Source of the DNA: Firmicutes bacterium UBA1393
Lineage (GTDB): Bacteria; Bacillota; DTU025
Length of the DNA stretch: 7,778 nt
Reading direction: 5' to 3'
NCBI GenBank assembly: GCA_002305255.1
Contig: DBQN01000026.1
Coordinates: 422-8,199, forward strand
The notes beneath the pieces are model-generated. The model saw only the letters and a list, made by a program, of their open reading frames with translations. It ran no database searches and had not been told where the DNA came from. This document shows positions 1 through 7,509 of this stretch, piece by piece. Numbering within the stretch: position 1 is the stretch's first letter; every line of letters begins with the position of its first letter. The position numbers and the translations under genes are program-made.

Positions 1-1860
<1,860 letters not shown>

Positions 1861-1880
1861 TCAGCGCGGGGCAGTCGGCG

Positions 1881-3281
1881 CTAGGCAGCCCAGGCGGTGC
1901 TGAGAAGGCGCACGGCATCGTAGATCTCGTCGATCCGGAGCGTGGCAAACCCGAGGATCAGCGTGCCCTCGGCCTCATCTGCCACCGGCCCCGAGCGGTA
2001 GCGAGACATGCCGTACACCTTCGCACCGCGCGCCGCCGCCCTCTCGACCAGCTCAGTCTCGCTCATGCCGTTGCCCACCCGCAACACCAGATGCAGCCCG
2101 GCGGTGGTACCGTCTATCATCGCGCCCGGCAGCAGTTCGCGAATGGCCGACACGATGGTCTCTCTCTTCTGCCTGTAGAGGTTTCGCATGCGGTTGAGGT
2201 GGCGCTCAAAATGGCCCTCGTCCATGAAACGCTGCAGCGTCTTCTGTTCGATGGTGGGCACGGGGCAGATGCAGAAGCTCAGCCTCTCCCTGTAGCCTTC
2301 AAGCAGCTCCATGGGTAGCACCATGTAGCTGATGCGCAGGGCGGGCGACAGCGACTTGGAGAAGGCCCCCATGTAGATCACCCTGCCATGCTGGTCTAGC
2401 CCTTGAAGTGACGGGATCGGCTTGCCCGAATACCGGAACTCACTGTCGTAGTCGTCTTCGATGATATACCGCCCCGGCCGGTCATTGGCCCAGTTCAACA
2501 GCTGGAGCCGCCTGCTCACAGGCATGATGAGCCCCGTCGGGAACTGGTGCGACGGCGTGACACACAGCACATTGGCGCCGCTCCGCTCCACCTCATCGAC
2601 ACGCACCCCGTCCTCATCCAGCGACACGGCGCGGTATTCCACGCGGTTGCTCCGGAAGATCATCGGCAGTCTTTCATAGCCCGGATTCTCAATCGCGTAC
2701 ACAGAATGCCTATCAAGCAACTGGATAAGCAGCTGCAGCAGGAGCTCCGTGCCCGAGCTGATCACGATCTGCTCAGGCAGGCAGTTCACGCCCCTGGAGT
2801 GATGCAGGTAGCGCGCGATGCTGGCCCGCAGCTTCGGATAGCCCTGGGGATCGCCCGTTCGCAGCAGATCCCTGTCGTACTCGTCGATGACGTCCTTCGT
2901 CAGCTTGCGCCATGTGGAGAACGGGAAGTGGTCGAAATCCACCCCCTGATACGAAAAGTCAACCGCGTGCGCCGGCGCCCGTCCCTTCTCCCCCGGTTCC
3001 GCCTGGCGCGCGCGGTCGATGCTCAACACGCCATCCAGCTCAGCCACGTAATAGCCGCTCTTCGCCCTGGAGATCAGGTAGCCCTCGTCGACAAGCTGAT
3101 TGTATGCCGCCTCCACCGTATTCCGGCTGCACTGCAAATCCGCCGCGAGCTTGCGTTTAGACGGCAGTCTCTCATTGCTCGAAAAGTGCCCGCTGATGAT
3201 CTCCGCCTTTATGAACTCATACAGCTGCTCAAACAGGGGAACGCCAGTCTCCCTACTCAGCCTCAACGTAATCTCACTCAT
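1881..3281 (-). CDS. pdxR: MocR/GntR-family PLP-responsive regulator PdxR
   Basis: A 466-residue transcription factor with an N-terminal GntR winged helix-turn-helix fused to a fold-type I aminotransferase-like domain. Residues 14-80 are the DNA-binding part (VPLFEQLYEFIKAEI, LPSKRKLAADL, SRNTVEAAYNQLVDEGYL). After a linker (about 81-107), residues 108-466 are the aminotransferase-like domain, with EDDYDSEFRY at 275-284 and the PLP Schiff-base lysine K309 in GAFSKSLSP. Length matches MocR proteins (about 450-500). It is divergent from pdxST, and in Actinobacteria and Bacillota PdxR controls the adjacent pdxST operon in response to PLP, so the assignment is strong. The ATG at 3281 gives the expected MocR N-terminus, but no strong ribosome site precedes it. 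GabR or TauR paralogues share this architecture; the location favours PdxR. Aminotransferase activity is not expected. Confidence 0.92.
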   Translation of the reverse strand: MSEITLRLSRETGVPLFEQLYEFIKAEIISGHFSSNERLPSKRKLAADLQCSRNTVEAAYNQLVDEGYLISRAKSGYYVAELDGVLSIDRARQAEPGEKGRAPAHAVDFSYQGVDFDHFPFSTWRKLTKDVIDEYDRDLLRTGDPQGYPKLRASIARYLHHSRGVNCLPEQIVISSGTELLLQLLIQLLDRHSVYAIENPGYERLPMIFRSNRVEYRAVSLDEDGVRVDEVERSGANVLCVTPSHQFPTGLIMPVSRRLQLLNWANDRPGRYIIEDDYDSEFRYSGKPIPSLQGLDQHGRVIYMGAFSKSLSPALRISYMVLPMELLEGYRERLSFCICPVPTIEQKTLQRFMDEGHFERHLNRMRNLYRQKRETIVSAIRELLPGAMIDGTTAGLHLVLRVGNGMSETELVERAAARGAKVYGMSRYRSGPVADEAEGTLILGFATLRIDEIYDAVRLLSTAWAA

Positions 3282-3304
3282 GCCGCACGCCCCAATCTGG
3301 CCCC

Positions 3305-3333
3305 ATCATATGATACAAGACTGACACTGTAGA
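3305..3333 (-). promoter_or_regulatory. Predicted sigma-70 promoter of pdxR
   Basis: On the minus strand the -10 box is TATGAT (plus positions 3305-3310), 17 bp from a -35-like hexamer TCTACA (3328-3333; four of six match TTGACA). The predicted start lies about 17-20 nt before the pdxR ATG, so the leader is very short. The -35 hexamer is the same six base pairs used by the pdxS promoter. Predicted from sequence only. Confidence 0.45.
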
Positions 3334-3342
3334 TGTGGTCAG
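3321..3342. promoter_or_regulatory. Candidate PdxR operator between divergent promoters
   Basis: An inverted repeat CTGAC (3321-3325) / GTCAG (3338-3342) surrounds the shared -35 hexamer. A related direct-repeat pair, TGTGGTCAG (3334-3342) and TCGGGTCTA (3344-3352), runs into the pdxS -10 box. MocR regulators commonly bind such paired half-sites in the divergent intergenic region, and known PdxR sites in Corynebacterium contain a GTGG-CTA-like core. The position would let PdxR affect both promoters. Assignment is inference from placement and weak motif likeness. Confidence 0.35.
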
Positions 3343-3356
3343 TTCGGGTCTATGAT
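3328..3356 (+). promoter_or_regulatory. Predicted sigma-70 promoter of pdxST
   Basis: The -10 box TATGAT (3351-3356) matches TATAAT in five of six positions. With optimal 17-bp spacing the -35 is TGTAGA (3328-3333), only three of six matches. A good -10 with a poor -35 is typical of a promoter that needs an activator, which fits PdxR activating pdxST. The expected start is near 3363, giving a leader of about 38 nt. Confidence 0.5.
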
Positions 3357-3385
3357 ATATGAGACAGAGAGCAGTCTCAAGCTAC

Positions 3386-3393
3386 AAAGGAGA
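3386..3393 (+). promoter_or_regulatory. Ribosome binding site of pdxS (decides the start)
   Basis: AAAGGAGA lies 7 nt before the ATG at 3401. The frame is also open from an ATG at 3359, but that ATG falls inside or next to the predicted -10 region and has no Shine-Dalgarno site. The start at 3401 is therefore preferred. Confidence 0.85.
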
Positions 3394-3400
3394 CAACGAC

Positions 3401-4273
3401 ATGAACAGCAGATATGAATTGAACAAGAACCTGGCGCAGATGTTGAAGGGCGGCGTCATCATGGACGTCACCTCGCCTGAGCAGGCAAAGATCGCCGAGC
3501 AGGCCGGCGCCTGCGCGGTCATGGCGCTTGAGCGCATCCCCGCCGACATCAGAGCCGCCGGCGGCGTGTCGCGCATGAGCGACCCAAAGATGATACGCGG
3601 AATCCAGGCCGCCGTGAGCATTCCGGTGATGGCGAAAGTGCGAATCGGCCATTTCGTCGAGGCCCAGATACTGCAGGCCATTGAGATAGACTACATCGAC
3701 GAGAGCGAAGTGCTCACGCCTGCCGATGACGTTTACCACATCGACAAGACCAAGTTTGACGTGCCCTTCGTGTGCGGCGCGCGCGACCTGGGCGAGGCTC
3801 TGCGCCGGATCGCCGAGGGCGCATCGATGATCCGCACAAAGGGCGAGCCCGGCACCGGCGACATCGTGCAGGCAGTCCGACACATGCGCCTGATCAACCA
3901 GCAGATCCGCCAGATCCAGAACATGAAGGATGACGAACTGTTCCACGCCGCAAAGGAGCTGCAGGTGCCGTACGACCTGGTGCGCAGCGTGCACGAGAAC
4001 GGTCGTCTGCCAGTGGTCAACTTCGCCGCGGGCGGCGTCGCCACCCCGGCCGACGCAGCACTCATGATGCAGCTCGGCGCAGAGGGCGTGTTCGTCGGAT
4101 CCGGCATCTTCAAGTCAGGCAACCCCGAGAGGCGCGCGCAGGCCATCGTCAAGGCCGTCACGAACTACAACGACCCCGCCATCCTGGCCGAGGTGTCGGA
4201 AGACCTGGGCGATGCCATGGTCGGAACGAATGAGCAGGAGATCAAGCTGCTGATGGCGGAGCGAGGAATATGA
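3401..4273 (+). CDS. pdxS: Pyridoxal 5'-phosphate synthase subunit PdxS
   Basis: The synthase subunit of the DXP-independent vitamin B6 pathway. It condenses ribose 5-phosphate (or ribulose 5-phosphate), glyceraldehyde 3-phosphate and ammonia to PLP, and in known systems forms a dodecamer decorated by PdxT. The 290-residue length matches the family (about 290-296). It is a (beta/alpha)8 barrel with all key residues visible: D22 in GGVIMDVT, the Schiff-base lysine K79 in PVMAKVRIGHF, and the second lysine K147 in MIRTKGEPGTGD. These correspond to D24, K81 and K149 of the Bacillus subtilis enzyme with a constant offset of two. GGVATPADAALMMQLGAEG is the phosphate-binding region. It is the first gene of the operon and overlaps pdxT by ATGA. 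No truncation or odd codon use is seen. Confidence 0.98.
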   Translation: MNSRYELNKNLAQMLKGGVIMDVTSPEQAKIAEQAGACAVMALERIPADIRAAGGVSRMSDPKMIRGIQAAVSIPVMAKVRIGHFVEAQILQAIEIDYIDESEVLTPADDVYHIDKTKFDVPFVCGARDLGEALRRIAEGASMIRTKGEPGTGDIVQAVRHMRLINQQIRQIQNMKDDELFHAAKELQVPYDLVRSVHENGRLPVVNFAAGGVATPADAALMMQLGAEGVFVGSGIFKSGNPERRAQAIVKAVTNYNDPAILAEVSEDLGDAMVGTNEQEIKLLMAERGI

Positions 4274-4839
4274 GACTGGGGGTACTAGCGCTCCAAGGCG
4301 CATTCGCCGAGCACCTGGCCGTGCTCGCGAGACTGGGTGTTGATGGCTTCGAGATCCGAAAGCTGGCCGACCTGGACGGCGGCATCGACGGGCTGATTCT
4401 GCCGGGTGGAGAGAGCACGGTGATGGGGCGTCTCCTCAAAGACACGGGGCTCTTCGAACCCCTCAAGGCGCTGATCGACGGCGATCTGCCCGTGTTCGGA
4501 ACATGCGCCGGCATGATACTGCTGGCGAAGAAGATCGAGAACGACCCCACCGTCCATTTCGGCGCGATAGGTGTTACCGTGAGGCGGAACGCCTATGGTC
4601 GGCAGCTGGGCAGCTTCCAGACAGTTGAGGATTTCGACGGCATCGGCAAGGTGCCGATGACCTTCATCCGCGCGCCCTACATCACCGAGGTCGAAGACGG
4701 CGTGCGCGTGCTTGCCACGGTCAATGGGGCCAAAGTCGCGGCCGAATGCGGCAACATCCTGGTGACATCGTTCCATCCCGAGCTCACGGATGATCTGCGA
4801 GTGCACCAGTACTTCCTGGGCAAGGTCGCTGGTCGATAG
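4270..4839 (+). CDS. pdxT: Pyridoxal 5'-phosphate synthase glutaminase subunit PdxT
   Basis: A class I glutamine amidotransferase that hydrolyses glutamine and channels ammonia to PdxS. The 189-residue length is typical. The catalytic triad is visible: C79 in the nucleophile elbow FGTCAGM, and H169 and E171 in TSFHPEL. LPGGEST (residues 44-50) forms the oxyanion/substrate loop, and the N-terminal VLALQGAFAEH is a PdxT signature. Its ATG overlaps the pdxS stop in ATGA, so translation is probably coupled; GGAG (4258-4261) inside pdxS lies 8 nt upstream of the ATG. It converges on the small gene ending at 4887, with a long hairpin between them. The upstream glutamine synthetase makes its substrate, but no direct regulatory link is visible. 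Confidence 0.98.
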   Translation: MRLGVLALQGAFAEHLAVLARLGVDGFEIRKLADLDGGIDGLILPGGESTVMGRLLKDTGLFEPLKALIDGDLPVFGTCAGMILLAKKIENDPTVHFGAIGVTVRRNAYGRQLGSFQTVEDFDGIGKVPMTFIRAPYITEVEDGVRVLATVNGAKVAAECGNILVTSFHPELTDDLRVHQYFLGKVAGR

Positions 4840-4854
4840 CTGGAGCTAGATCAA

Positions 4855-4908
4855 GCCCGCAGGCGGGCGGGGCCATGAGGAACACCCTATGGCCTCGCCG
4901 CTGCGGGC
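4855..4908. terminator. Long hairpin between convergent genes, likely bidirectional terminator
   Basis: Left arm 4855-4880 and right arm 4886-4908 pair over about 23 base pairs, with three single-base bulges on the left arm, one G-U pair and the loop AACAC. The outer stem is GCCCGCAG/CTGCGGGC and the inner stem GGCCAT/ATGGCC. It starts 15 nt after the pdxT stop and its right arm overlaps the last codons of the convergent small gene. No good U-run follows on either strand (AAATTCTGTT on plus; TTGATCT on minus), so it may be a non-canonical terminator or an mRNA-stabilising 3' stem. Confidence 0.55.
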
Positions 4909-5234
4909 AAATTCTGTTGAGGATACGTCCCGGCGGCTGTCATATCAGCCCACCACCACCAGCGTTCAATGGGTATCCTGTGGAACTCTCGATCACACCA
5001 CAACCCATCATGCTCGCACCATTCGGCTATGCGTGCCGCGTGCCGGATGAAGTTAGCGTCCGCCCGCTCAACGCTGCGCCTTTGAGACGGTGTTAGCTCG
5101 TCCCATCTGTCGGCGATCGCGTCACGATGGTACACAGACGTGCTGATCAGAAACTCCTCAAAGATCTCCGGCCTGACGGGATCCAGGCCCGCCGTGTACC
5201 CCTTCACCCGCGCCTCCAATGATATCTCCGCCAT
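4887..5234 (-). CDS. Small conserved-looking hypothetical protein with WWWW motif
   Basis: Read from the ATG at 5234 this is a 115-residue protein of unknown function. It looks genuine: the composition is ordinary and soluble, with probable helices at residues 20-45 (RPEIFEEFLISTSVYHRDAIADRW) and 48-72 (LTPSQRRSVERADANFIRHA), then IPIERWWWWADM with four consecutive tryptophans at 92-95. There are two cysteines (C73, C80) and no signal peptide or membrane segment. The same frame is open to a GTG at 5276, which would add 14 Arg-rich residues and has a weak GGGAG upstream. I prefer the ATG because that extension does not resemble conserved protein, although GGGAGA is rather far (about 12 nt) from the ATG. 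It lies downstream of the LCCL gene on the same strand (54 nt from the alternative GTG, 96 nt from the ATG), so the two may be cotranscribed. Its last codons lie inside the terminator-like hairpin. Confidence 0.72.
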   Translation of the reverse strand: MAEISLEARVKGYTAGLDPVRPEIFEEFLISTSVYHRDAIADRWDELTPSQRRSVERADANFIRHAARIAEWCEHDGLWCDREFHRIPIERWWWWADMTAAGTYPQQNLPAAARP

Positions 5235-5330
5235 CCTTTGATCTGCTCTCCCGACAGGGCGCCGGGCACTTCTCACAGCGCTCCCGGCATCCGCTTTTCC
5301 CTCTTAACTTGTTCGGCCTTGCCGGGTGCG

Positions 5331-6215
5331 CTACTGCAGCCTGCCCACTACCTTGTAGCTGCCACCATACTCCCAATACGACGCGCTGCTCACCCCGTTC
5401 TGAGTGCTGCCTGGGTACGACTTCTGCCCCGGCATGATCATGACCGAGATGATCCCCTCTTCACCCGGCTTGAGGAACCCCGCATGCACCGCAGCCTTGG
5501 ACGGAGCGGAGTCGTCGGTATAGACTTGAGTCCCCCACAGGCTGCCCGTTGTAGAACCAGTGACCTTGAAGTAAAACGTCTGGCCTACTGCGGTTCTGAG
5601 ATGTGTCAGGCTGCCTGGATCCGGTAGCACGTAGACTGCCTGCGCCGAAGCCCTTGACACCTGGTAGCTTCCGTCATAGGCACCATACGAACCGCTCGTC
5701 ACCGAGTTCGCCATACTGCCCAGATAACGGCTCTGACCCGGAAGCATCGTTACAGCTACCACGCCCCACTCCCCCGCTCTCAAGGCGCCAGCATGCACGG
5801 CAGCCGCGGCCAGGTAAGAGTCATCAGTGTAGGTGCCTGTTCCCCACACCTGGTTAGTAGCCGAGCCCCGCACCATGAAGTAGAGCGTCTCTCCGGTTCT
5901 TGCCCGATAGGTGCGCAGGTTGCCGGGATCAGGCATCGCCGCGATGATCGCCGGCACCACCTCAAGCTCACTCGCTACGAGTGCCCTGTGCGCTCTGAGC
6001 TTGCCGATTGACGCCTCAAGACCATCAATGATATCAGCGTGGGCCGTGCCCTGTTTCCACGCCGTGGCCAGCAGGCGCTCCAGGTCCCCGATTATCTCGT
6101 CAAGCTCCGCGATTCTCTCGGGCGCGGCCGCCGGGGCAGCGCCCTGGGCGATCCCACCCAATACTAGAACTAGTGTCAGGATAAGTGCGACAAATGCTGC
6201 TACGCGAACACGCAT
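5331..6215 (-). CDS. Secreted protein with two tandem LCCL domains
   Basis: A 294-residue protein of unknown role. Residues 1-25 are a signal peptide (basic MRVR, hydrophobic core to about residue 21, small residues AQGA at the likely cleavage site), so it should be exported. Residues 33-90 form a helical, possibly coiled-coil segment (ERIAELDEIIGDLERLL). Two LCCL domains follow at about 95-187 and 198-290, a 103-residue internal repeat. Each has PDPG, then WGT..YTDDS, then AAVHAG.L..GE.G, then PGQ..Y.GS..N.V.S and GSY (YTDDS at 129-133 and 232-236; VHAG at 140-143 and 243-246). These match the LCCL signature known from Limulus factor C, cochlin and Lgl1. The protein has no cysteine, whereas animal LCCL domains are disulfide-bonded. 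No enzymatic domain accompanies them, so a binding or envelope role is only a guess. AAGGAGG lies 7 nt before the ATG. Confidence 0.88.
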   Translation of the reverse strand: MRVRVAAFVALILTLVLVLGGIAQGAAPAAAPERIAELDEIIGDLERLLATAWKQGTAHADIIDGLEASIGKLRAHRALVASELEVVPAIIAAMPDPGNLRTYRARTGETLYFMVRGSATNQVWGTGTYTDDSYLAAAAVHAGALRAGEWGVVAVTMLPGQSRYLGSMANSVTSGSYGAYDGSYQVSRASAQAVYVLPDPGSLTHLRTAVGQTFYFKVTGSTTGSLWGTQVYTDDSAPSKAAVHAGFLKPGEEGIISVMIMPGQKSYPGSTQNGVSSASYWEYGGSYKVVGRLQ

Positions 6216-6222
6216 ATCGAGC

Positions 6223-6229
6223 CCTCCTT
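6223..6229 (-). promoter_or_regulatory. Ribosome binding site of the LCCL-domain gene
   Basis: AAGGAGG on the minus strand, 7 nt upstream of the ATG at 6215, is a full Shine-Dalgarno match and fixes the start of the secreted protein. I found no convincing -35/-10 pair between here and the repeat array. Confidence 0.8.
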
Positions 6230-6544
6230 CATTGCCTACATCGTGCCGTTAGCACTACTTACTTGGGCATTCGACTTGTTTCGGGGAAGTCCTTTCCGGT
6301 GTCGGGGGCCCGTACGCTGCGTTGGTCGTGTTCTCCGTGGCGGGCGAATGGATGTGCTGCGCCGGCGACCAGGTGGTCGGGGTTGGGGGCAAGTGGCGGA
6401 TTGCCGGCTTTCCTGCAGTCCACGGGCCGATGCGGTGAAAAGTGGTCAGGTCGCAGAGCGAGCGCCCGGATTTCTGTCATGTCGGGCCTCGCGGTCAGGG
6501 ATCAAGCAACGATGACCTAGTGGTCCTCACGCGTGGGGGTGAGA

Positions 6545-6578
6545 ATGGTAGATATGCCCCGCGGGGCATATCTACCAT
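6545..6578. repeat. 34-bp perfect palindrome, copy 1 of the array
   Basis: Half-arm ATGGTAGATATGCCCCG followed directly by its exact reverse complement, with no spacer. As DNA it could bind a dimeric protein or extrude a cruciform; as RNA it could fold into a 17-bp stem, less the few base pairs lost to the loop. No T-run follows, so it is not a standard terminator. Confidence 0.95.
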
Positions 6579-6817
6579 CTATACCTCTAGCTGTGACAAC
6601 CGTGATCGTTGCGGAGGGTGATGAGATCGGCCTCGGCGTCGACCCTCTGGTCGGGAGTGGGGCGGGTGGCAGGTTCCCGGTTTCTTTGCACTCCACGGGC
6701 CGATGCGGTGAAAAGTGGTCAGGTCGCTGAGCGAGCGCCCGAAATCCTGCCATCCCAAGTCGCTCGGTCAGGGATCAAGCGGCGACGACCCAGTGATCCG
6801 CACGGGTGGGGGTGAGA

Positions 6818-6851
6818 ATGGTAGATATGCCCCGCGGGGCATATCCACCAT
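6818..6851. repeat. 34-bp palindrome, copy 2 (one mismatch)
   Basis: Exactly 273 bp after copy 1 and identical except for one base in the right arm (TCCACC in place of TCTACC), which leaves a single A-C mismatch in the dyad. Flanking sequence on both sides is also conserved with copy 1. Confidence 0.95.
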
Positions 6852-7090
6852 CTATACCTCTAGCTGCGACAACCGTGATCGTTGCGGAGGGTGATGAAAT
6901 CGACCTCGGCGGCGACCCTCTGGTCGGGAGTGGGGCGGGTGGCAGGTTCCCGGTTTCTTTGCACTCCACGGGCCGATACGGTGAAAAGTAGTCAGGTCGC
7001 TGAGCGAGTGCCCGAGATCTTGCCATCCCAGGTCGCGCGGTAAGGGATCGAGCGGTGATTACCTAGTGATCCGTTCAGGTCGGGGTGAGA

Positions 7091-7124
7091 ACGAAGGATA
7101 TGCCCCGCGGGGCACGTCTACCCT
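7091..7124. repeat. 34-bp palindrome, copy 3 (degenerate)
   Basis: A further 273 bp along. Only the central 14 bp TGCCCCGCGGGGCA remain perfectly symmetric. The outer arms carry four changes on the left and three on the right, and almost none restore pairing, so the dyad has decayed here. Confidence 0.85.
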
Positions 7125-7322
7125 CTATGCCTCTAGCTGCGGTGACCGTGATCGGTGCGGAGGGTGATGAGATGAGCCTCGGAGGCGACCCTCTGGTCGG
7201 GGTTGAGGGCAGGTGGCGGATCGCCGGATTCTTTGCAGTCCACAGGTCGATACGGTGAAAAGTGGTCAGGCCGCAGAGTGAATGCCCGGAATCCTGCCAT
7301 CTCAAGTCGCGCAGTCGGGCGG

Positions 7323-7509
7323 CAAGAGGGCTGGGTTCCATTGTTGGGGACCGCGGATTCGCGCAGGTGACTTGCGCCACCTGGCCTGCCGCAACGATCG
7401 GAGACCAAACGTTAGTGTAGACGCGATGATGGTCGAACCACCATCGGCTTGCTGGTAGTGTTATGTCAGGTCGTGAACATCTGCCCGACAATCGCAGGAT
7501 AGTTGCTGT
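7323..7509. other. Non-repetitive intergenic stretch, no supported feature
   Basis: Lies between the end of the repeat array and the stop codon of the partial hydrolase gene. It has small inverted repeats such as GATGGT/ACCATC around 7427-7444, too short and without a T-run to call a terminator. An open frame on the minus strand crosses from here into the array, but its sequence is low-confidence and repeat-derived. Confidence 0.5.

Larger units (their letters stand above)
6316..7322. repeat. Tandem array of a 273-bp unit, about 3.7 copies
   Basis: The gene-free stretch 6216-7509 is mostly this array. The landmark CACGGGCCGA recurs at 6421, 6694, 6967 and (as CACAGGTCGA) 7241, spacings of 273, 273 and 274. 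The landmark starting GCTG recurs at 6316, 6590, 6863 and 7136, spacings of 274, 273 and 273. The left edge (6316 to about 6370) is a diverged copy that aligns without gaps over 65 bp to 7136-7200; the right end fades near 7322. Each full unit contains a 30-bp box with GCGGTGAAAAGTGGTCAGG and a 34-bp palindrome. Short open frames recur on both strands only because 273 is a multiple of three; they are not homologous to any protein I recognise. No transposase accompanies it. Function unknown; the array could come from a mobile-element end or be a satellite-like intergenic repeat. Confidence 0.9.

Noticed and set aside
1863..1882. Small inverted repeat AGCGC/GCGCT in the 20-bp gap between glutamine synthetase and pdxR as a terminator
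   Set aside because: Only five base pairs with a ten-base loop and no T-run; it could occur by chance in high-GC DNA.
3359..3400. Upstream ATG start for PdxS at 3359
   Set aside because: The added residues are not part of PdxS, the ATG overlaps the predicted promoter region, and AAAGGAGA clearly serves the ATG at 3401.
3282..3400. Riboswitch or attenuator in the pdxS leader
   Set aside because: The predicted leader is only about 38 nt and shows no stable stem or T-run; control by PdxR is the simpler reading.
6517..7026. Repeated minus-strand open frames in the array with similar translations (RPDHFSPHRPVECKE-type) that look like a small paralogous protein family
   Set aside because: They recur because the DNA repeats with a period divisible by three; each is broken by stops between units, spans the perfect palindrome, has no good ribosome site and resembles no protein family. 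Plus-strand frames repeat equally well.
6316..7322. CRISPR array
   Set aside because: The unit is 273 bp with diverged copies, without short identical repeats separated by unique spacers, and no cas gene is nearby.
7075..7491. 138-codon open frame on the minus strand running from unique DNA into the repeat array
   Set aside because: Half of it is repeat sequence; composition is Arg/Pro/Ser-rich as in non-coding high-GC frames, and no motif or ribosome site supports it.
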